NCBI RefSeq assembly: GCF_018446385.1 | Contig: NC_055987.1 | Span: 6,595,705 to 6,659,704 of the forward strand | Source of the DNA: Zingiber officinale | Taxonomy: Eukaryota; Streptophyta; Magnoliopsida; Zingiberales; Zingiberaceae | DNA: 64,000 nt | Reading direction: 5' to 3' | Shown: in pieces, positions 57,901 to 64,000 of the stretch | Layout: each line of letters opens with the position of its first letter | How positions within the stretch are numbered: the first letter of the stretch is position 1 | Translations under genes and position numbers: made by a program | The notes under the pieces: model-generated | Told to the model about the DNA's origin: nothing | What the model saw: only the letters and a program-made list of their open reading frames with translations | Databases searched by the model: none

Positions 57901-59703
57901 ATGTGTTAACTAATCTGTTAAAATGAATTAAGTAGGCAATCAACATAAGGATTCATTCTTTTTGTTCTTCACAATCCAAACTCCTAGTAATCTGGTCATT
58001 CATGTGCTTAATGCTTCTATTTACAGGGGCATTAGATCAGCATAATTCTCTATTGGTCCCAACTTGCAACTTTCTTTATTTCTTTTACAGATTTATGAAA
58101 AGCATTCCGTACCATGTATTCTCTAAATGTTCTCCTGTCATAAATTTGCACTATGAAAATCCTTACATAATGAAAGTAAAGCAGGCTATATTTGAAATAA
58201 ACTGGTGCAATAAAGTAAATCAGTTCAGATCTAAAATTACAATTGTATTTGTTTCTACTCAGTCTAGAACAAAATATTATTTATTCTTATTTCTACAATT
58301 CTCAATGCACCTTGTTTACTTTGCTCAATTTATGGGGCAAGGTTATTGTAACCTACAGCGTTTAGAAATGACCTCCCTATGGTTCTATTCGTTAGAGGCT
58401 TAAAGCAATAATAGACCTTTTTCCTAGTATATTCTCTTTTCCGATTGGGACACATGAATCTATCTTGCATCATGTAAAATGGTACCATAGCCCAACCTCA
58501 ATCATGGCATCAGATCTACCTTGTGTTTGTTCTCCTTCGCTCTCAATTAACTTCTCTTGCTAGTTGCAAAAGGGAGTGTTGGTTCATAATTATATACAAT
58601 ACATAGGACGTAAAATTAATTATCTCTTGTGAAAAAATTGAACTCTATCAAAATTATATTTTTTAAAAAATTATCTTGAGATATATGTGGTTAATTATTC
58701 TGAATTCCATGAATATTAGAAATTAAGCTACTTCTATTATAAAATTTTCCTTTGGCTGTTTAGGTAGTTGATTAATTCCTATTTGGTCAGAAATAATTTT
58801 TGCTAACCATTGATGGTGATTCTGTTCTCTAAATATTTTTGTTTCGTGTGTTGAGAAATGTGCAAATCATTAGCCTCTGAGAGGGTTGTTTTATTTATAC
58901 ACTCTCCATCAACTTTTTCAGAGAGGCGAGTTCAAGAGTCGGCCGAGCAGGAAGGTCATGTTGAAAGTTTCCAGCACTCAGATAATGACAGCGATACAAG
59001 ACAGAAAGATTCAGCTACGCAGAGCACTTTGGCAGACGAGTGTTCAAATGGAATTCCTATTAACCAACCTATCACCGAAGAAACTGGGTCTGAATGTGGG
59101 GAAGCAGAAAAGGGAGGAAGGGTTATGTCTCCTGGAACATTAGCGCTATTGTGTGATGAGCAAGACATGATTTTTGCAACGTCTCAAGCTATTGCCAAAG
59201 ATCCAAGATCCTCCAGCAACCAGAGTACATCAGAGGTTTATGCTGAGCAAGAGCGGGCTGTACTGATTGAGTTCAGAGAATATCTCCTTAAGTTAGTCAC
59301 CTATGGACGAAGGAAAGGTAAGCATCTAGAAAAAAGTGATCTATTATCACCAGAAAAATATGATCTGAGAAATACTTCCAATTGGTCAATCAGACTGTTT
59401 ACTAATTATAATTTGGAAGTTTGTCATGTCTAATGAATGGTTAGCATAATTTATTTTTCCTATACCAACTTTGTAACTAATACTTTCATTTGACTAGTTG
59501 CAGAAGAGAAATACACATCTTTGTCTTCTCAGTATGAAAAGCCTTGCCATATGGAATCGGCTCTCAATGGCATTGCTACAGCTTCAGTTCCACTAACTGT
59601 GGAGATAGCTCAGACAAGAAAAGTAGGTCTTCCTTATTCTAAATATCCACCACCAGTTGGATCTCAAATCATAGGAAATGGAGACATAAAAGCTGAGATG
59701 TAA
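52000..59703 (+). CDS. TCX5: TCX5/TCX6-like CXC (CPP) transcription regulator
   Basis: Eight exons: 52000-52217, 53323-53436, 55404-55581, 56863-57219, 57538-57629, 57738-57832, 58922-59317, 59504-59703; 549 residues. It is a nuclear DNA-binding protein of the tesmin/TSO1-like family. CXC repeat 1 (residues about 99-133, [19 protein letters not shown]) and CXC 2 (186-218, [20 protein letters not shown]) bind zinc and DNA. The linker holds the conserved [10 protein letters not shown] motif (150-159). A KKRK nuclear-signal-like run follows CXC 2, and the [14 protein letters not shown] block in exon 7 is typical of TCX5/TCX6. In Arabidopsis these proteins are DREAM-complex members repressing genes including DNA-methylation genes (family knowledge, not shown here). 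Intron 2 carries a LINE and plastid DNA. Exon 8 is the least certain, as the C-terminus is poorly conserved. Confidence 0.9.
53484..54452 (+). mobile_element. 5'-truncated RTE-type LINE in TCX5 intron 2
   Basis: Insert 53488-54448, target duplication AGTA (53484-53487, 54449-54452), absent from the duplicate intron near 25920. It encodes the C-terminal half of a LINE ORF2: the RT catalytic FADDI box (about 53621-53635), then [12 protein letters not shown], the [20 protein letters not shown] region and the [10 protein letters not shown] segment, ending THTADPT-like just before the tail. An in-frame TGA at 53894-53896 replaces an expected Trp codon, so it is dead. The 3' end has the (TTG)n run (54402-54429) typical of plant RTE LINEs. 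Confidence 0.9.
54513..54787 (+). other. nuclear insertion of plastid DNA (psbB 5' region)
   Basis: Sequence recognised as the chloroplast region upstream of psbB, ending with the first codons of psbB (ATG 54766; MGLPWYR). It includes the upstream stretch TTGGTACTTATCGGATATAG and the leader. It replaces ~35 bp present in the duplicate copy (near 25984-26018). It is intronic, in the same sense as the host gene, and only 60 bp from the LINE. No plastid gene product can come from it. Confidence 0.88.
57833..58921. other. TCX5 intron 6, nothing further recognised
   Basis: 1.09-kb intron, AT-rich. A long open stretch at 58002-58403 has composition typical of AT-rich intron and no family resemblance. 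No transposon ends were found. Confidence 0.4.
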
Positions 59704-60561
59704 TCAATTGGGCAAAGCTAAACAATGCATTTCTCAGAGGTCATAACTGAATCCTGTAATTTTAATGCAGCTGATACATGCTATTAGAAGCTTATATTTG
59801 GTTGATTAGGTAGATTCAATGTTTATTCTACATAGTATATTTATCCAATTTTAGCATCAGTTGTGGCATACCTGCCCAATTGCATCTTCTCCATAGAAAG
59901 ATTACAGGCTCTTTTCTTAAACACTCACAGATTGCTCTTATGTGTGGAATATTGATCAGTGTTCCTCTATTTAGTAATTGTGCCATGCAACTGGATAGTT
60001 TGATTCTAGCAGTGTACCAAAACCATTGTTTGGTTGATATAAGATTTTATTAGTTTTTTTGTTGTCGTATATTAATATGTGATAATTCTAATAGCAGATA
60101 AACGCATGCCTCATGGAACAAAACTTATGTGTGGATCAGAGTGTGGACTATGAAAAATAGATGCACTTGACGTGAAAATGAAAGTTGATATTGAAGATAA
60201 AAGAGCCACACTGAGTATTGAAGGAGTGCATCAGGACAGTGATGCATTTACTGGCATCTTTAGAATTGTTTATTTTTTTTAATCACGAATTACAGATTCA
60301 ATGAGATGTATGTTGTTAAATTCAAAAAAACAATCCGGTATTTATTCATAACGAATAAGAAAACAAGTTGGGTTTATGAAGTTGAACTTTTACAGAGTTT
60401 TTTTTTAGTTAGCATCAAGTGTACTTGTTGATGGATTCTGTGTCATGCATTTTTAAAATTCACATCAATATTAAGTGCTTATTCTGGTTTTTCAGTACAC
60501 GATATCTCACTTATATTACAGGAATCCACTTTAAATTGCAGCAGATGTCTTTTGCAGCCTC

Positions 60562-62245
60562 TCACTTGCCAAGAACACTTGAAATTGCATCCTTAACAAT
60601 TTTTGAAAATTCTTCCCTGAACAAGATCAATGCAACAAATGAGCAATGTAAGAAGATGAATCACGGTAACTCAAAAGATGTGCCAGCAAGAAGCGATAGA
60701 AATACAAGAGATTATATCTCTTGATCAATCTGGCTAGTTTGCAAAGTTATCTTCAAGTGGCCTTAGAATTGCTTCAGTTGTTTATCATTATTACCAAGGA
60801 TTTTCACTTGGGGATTCTTTAACCAAGGAGTTAAAATCATGGTTGGAAACCTTCTCACCTGTCCGGTCTAAACAAAAGGTAGCGATAGATGAACCACTGT
60901 AAACATTGGAAGAATCGAAATGGTTAGACAAGTTTCTAGAAGCCAAAGTTTTAGCCCCAGACTTTGCAGACTTACCCAGGTGAATAGTAGGCCTATGACT
61001 TCGAAGACGATTGGTACCACAGGAAGCTTGTCGATAGCCTGCATGATTACTAGTCCAGATTAAAGAAAGAAACATCATCCAAGAGGGGCACACTAACTAC
61101 TGCAGAAGGTGTGGAAAACCTCTTAGAATATTGTTCTAACTACAACATGATTTAGGTGCAGTTACCCCAATAAGATTACTAGAGGCCCAAACTGCAACAA
61201 TTGCTGCAAATCCAAGACCAGCAACGCCAATTAGATTTTCCGAGCTGCTCCACTGAGTCAAAGAATCAGCAAGTTTTAGTTCAGAAAGCAACAACAACAG
61301 AGCCATAGATGCATTAATCACCATATGAATCTAATTCATTTTTGTAATAGACTAATTTCCAAAGCCTCTTATTCTTTGATATTGTACGGGGAAGCAAGCC
61401 CTAATGAAGCAAAAGTAGGACCTTGGCAACAACTTCCACCATACAAAACCATTTGGACAATGAGGAACTAAACTATAGATGTTTGCCCTTTTTGCATTGT
61501 TAGTGTAAAATTTCTCATATCTTCATTCTTTTTGGCAGTTCTGAGGAGCTAACCTTCATGTGTGACACAGAGTGGAGGTGAATTTTCCCTTCCAATTGCT
61601 TATAAGAAAGGGCTTATATATGTTTCAGCATTGTCAAGGTAAGAGAATATAGATATACTGAACACTAGAGCATAATTAGTTGATTTCCAGAAAATTCAGT
61701 GATAACCAGTGCATCTATCTTTCCTTGCCTTGAAAACTGGTTTCTGAACTATAGATATAGAGAGAGAATATCTGCAGAGTCAATATAGGCATGGATCATG
61801 TTCATTTTAGTTACCATCATGCAGTGACTTTGCAATCCTGGTTAGGATGTTCTAGACAAAGGAATCATAATTAGCTCAGATGAATATACAAATTGAAACT
61901 GTGACTCACAGCATCTTGGACAGATTTCACAATGCTGCCATCAGAAGTGTCAGAGTTATCTCCCACAGCCTTGGCAACAATAGACGTGCACCTCCCTCCA
62001 CCTAATAGGAATTAAATCAAACACTAGAGATGCAATAAATTGAGCAGAAAACCCAGATTGCTGCATGTAAGCTACTTCAAAAATTGAGCAGAAATAATCA
62101 ATTTCAAGCCGTGCGCACTCGGAGAAGAAGCAAGGATTCGAGTACCTGTGAACGTAGGGGATGGAAACCTTCGAGTAATTGCGGAAAGGGGACGAGTTGG
62201 AACCGGAAATAGAGATGGCGGCGTCACGGCAGTAGCAAAAGCCAT
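60562..62245 (-). CDS. CURT1: CURVATURE THYLAKOID 1 family protein (CURT1D-like)
   Basis: Six exons on the minus strand: 62146-62245, 61910-62001, 61166-61252, 60976-61038, 60859-60896 and 60562-60616. Total 435 nt, 144 residues, with GT-AG borders and consistent phases. It is a small thylakoid grana-margin protein that oligomerises and bends the membrane. The N-terminus (about 1-50) is Ser/Thr/Arg-rich with few acids, a chloroplast transit peptide. Two helices follow: residues about 74-96 (LIGVAGLGFAAIVAVWASSN) and 101-120. The family motif AIDKLP lies between them, then YRYLLFRPDREE, and a C-terminal amphipathic helix ends ...SVLGK. The very short exons 5 (38 nt) and 6 (55 nt) were placed by motif and phase. 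It is tail to tail with the TCX5-like gene (stops 858 bp apart) and head to head with ABIL. The D subtype is a guess from the C-terminus. Confidence 0.9.
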
Positions 62246-62914
62246 TACTTCTCCACAAGCGAGAATCTAGAGATATAAAAAGGATCCTTTGCTGGAGTTG
62301 GTACCTCGTCTTGAATTCGTGGGGGTTGAATTTTAGCAGCTCGAGCAGAAAAACTCGCTGCTTTCGTGCCTGTCCTTTTTAGTGGCGAAAACTAGCTCTT
62401 TTATCCGAAATATTGCAGATTGCTCCCTAAGTTTTTGGAGAATCTAGTTCACGTGAGCCATGCATGTTATGGTGTCGGATGAAATTGTTCCTTCTCGACA
62501 CAGACAGTCGCAGACAGTTCACAGGATAGAGCTGCTATATATGATGCAAGTGGCAGCCATGAGTGACACAAGAGAACGATCAGTCGGCTAATGGTCACAC
62601 CTGCGCCAGTGGACCTAACTTCGACTTTAGTTGTGCAAGTGATTGACCTAAAAATTCGGTCGTGATGTCTAATTACTGCATAATGATTCGATAGCAAAAG
62701 ATACATAGAATTTTATCTGCCTCCATTGCTGTATTACTGTGAGCTTTTTAACAAAGTGCTCCTTGTCTCCGGCTTCATTTAAGGTTATAGGCCTCACGGG
62801 ATTCTACACTTTTTGTCGTCTTCTCGTCCTCCATCTCGTGCCTCCCTCGACTCTCAAAGCACTCAATCCTCAGTTCCCCACGCAGCCACTCTTCTTCCAC
62901 CTCTGTGCACATCT
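62246..62914. promoter_or_regulatory. shared upstream region of CURT1 and ABIL
   Basis: 669 bp separate the two start codons of these divergently transcribed genes. It has to hold both promoters and 5' UTRs. No clear TATA box in either direction. The ABIL-side leader is CT-rich (62800-62910). Confidence 0.55.
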
Positions 62915-64000
62915 ATGGAGGAAGGCAAAGACGTGGAGCACTCCAGAGCAACAGCCAGCTCCGTAATGCCATTGCCTAAATCTCCATCCACACAGTATGA
63001 AGAGAATGGGAGAGAGGAGGAGGGCTTCCACAACGCTTTGCTGGTCTTACAACATCTCTATTTTTTTCCCCTGCTAAATTAAATTGTTTCTGCTACTAAT
63101 TTCTAGTTGCAGGAGCTGAAAGACCTGCGGTCTCAGCTTCACCATGCGGCAGAACATTGTGAGCGTGCATTTTCCTCAGCCCAGCAGAAGAAGATGTGAG
63201 CTGTTAATTTCTTCTTCCTTTCTTTTCTTTTCTTTTCTTTTCCCTGTATCAACAAACAATTTCGGGAGGTTGATGTGCATTAGTGTAAAATTAGGATTTT
63301 GGAGGGGACAAAGAGCTACATATGTGAAGCAGTTGTGGCAATAGTCGACCATTTAGGAACTGTCTCATCCAAACTCGAGCAGAGTCTCCTTGCAAATGCT
63401 GTGGTTAAGCAGACTGAACAAAGAATTGGTTGCTTGAAGCAGGTGAAGAAGTTTCTTCAATGCCATACATTAATTTTTAACACAGTAAACAATGATGGTG
63501 CCTGCCATTAACGCAAATGATATAATATTCTCATAGCTTATTAGAAACTGGAATTTCAAACTTACGCGCAGAGAATCCTTGCTTGCCAACAATATGCCAT
63601 GTGTCTTGAGCTGTGTAACATGCAACTGGACATCAAATTCCCTCAACACCATCAGCATTATGTCTCACCAGGTACATGTTTGTTCTTCCATTACTAGATT
63701 CTTCATGCAACGCTTAAAATATATATGCAGAATGAAAAGGATGCCCTTTCAGTATCATAATTTAGGTGAAGCTTGCAGACACAAAATGAGGACCTACTTC
63801 CTTAATTTACAGATTACTTGATCTAATCTTAATGACATGCAGGAGCAGATTTTGCTAAGGCAATTCCAGTTCTTGCAAAACCTAGCAAACCTGCATGCAG
63901 ATGCAAGACTGAGGTAAGAACCTAACCGACTGTCAAATTCTTCTTTAAGACGATAAAGACATTCTCCATTTCTTTTGAAAGGTTTTATATGTTTTCAAAT
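62915..64000 (+). CDS. ABIL1: ABI-like (ABIL) protein, SCAR/WAVE complex subunit, partial
   Basis: Five exons seen: 62915-63043, 63107-63195, 63295-63442, 63572-63671 and 63843-63913; the gene continues beyond the window. ABIL proteins are the plant Abi subunits of the SCAR/WAVE complex that activates ARP2/3 and actin branching, affecting trichome and epidermal cell shape. Seen: LQELKDLRSQLHHAAEHCER (residues 45-64), then the conserved helical region with AVVAIVDHLGTVSSKLEQ, the TEQRIGCLKQRILACQQYA segment and the basic HHQHYVSP motif that closes the Abi homology region. The start at 62915 is the first in-frame ATG; a longer open stretch upstream lacks one. Exon 1 ends ...GCTTTGCTG|GTCTTA and joins TTGCAGGAGCTG. 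The ABIL1 assignment rests on similarity recalled from Arabidopsis ABIL1 and could be another member. Confidence 0.85.

Noticed and set aside
58002-58403. 133-residue frame in TCX5 intron 6
   Set aside because: AT-rich intron composition, not in phase with flanking exons, no family resemblance.
60419-60724. 101-residue plus-strand frame after the TCX5-like gene
   Set aside because: It overlaps the last exon and intron of CURT1 on the opposite strand; no support as an extra TCX5 exon.

Overview
This is a plant nuclear window. Evidence: spliced genes with GT-AG introns, chloroplast-targeted and plant-specific proteins, and dense LTR retrotransposons. GC-rich NPF exons, an Au-type SINE and the mix of Copia (SIRE-like) and Gypsy (Tat-like) elements suggest a monocot. 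The LTR styles remind me of Zingiberales, but that is only an impression.

Layout. 1-8195: remains of two gag-only Copia elements and a Tat-type Gypsy LTR. 8196-26545: left copy of a segmental duplication. It holds an NPF1-type NRT1/PTR transporter broken by a 1-bp deletion, with a Gypsy element in its second intron. It also holds a ~6.1-kb fold-back DNA element with palindromic 36-bp repeats, a Gypsy solo LTR and the first two exons of a TCX5-like gene. 26546-47681: a transposon-filled spacer with a Copia LTR, a Tork/TNT1-like Copia, a young gag-only Copia with ~2% LTR divergence, an unrecognised exon-like fragment, a Mutator-like element and a Harbinger-like MITE. 47682-55330: right copy of the duplication, with an intact NPF transporter and the 5' part of a complete TCX5-like gene. 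That gene continues to 59703. Its intron 2 has taken in an RTE LINE and a piece of plastid DNA (psbB 5' region). 60562-62245 (minus): a six-exon CURVATURE THYLAKOID 1 gene. 62915-64000: the first five exons of an ABI-like (SCAR/WAVE complex) gene, which runs off the window.

The host genes do not form a pathway. NPF is a proton-coupled transporter, TCX5-like is a nuclear DREAM-type CXC regulator, CURT1 bends thylakoid membranes and ABIL acts in actin nucleation. TCX5-like and CURT1 are tail to tail; CURT1 and ABIL are head to head with a 669-bp shared upstream region. Having two copies of the NPF-TCX5 block allows each later insertion to be checked against an empty site.

Most unusual signals: (i) tandem 41-bp units in a Copia LTR family that form hairpins whose 7-bp stems differ between units yet stay complementary; (ii) the fold-back element; (iii) an 868-bp inverted-repeat insert with TG/CA ends and a 5-bp target duplication that carries a Gypsy pol piece; (iv) the duplicated, decaying NPF-TCX5 block.
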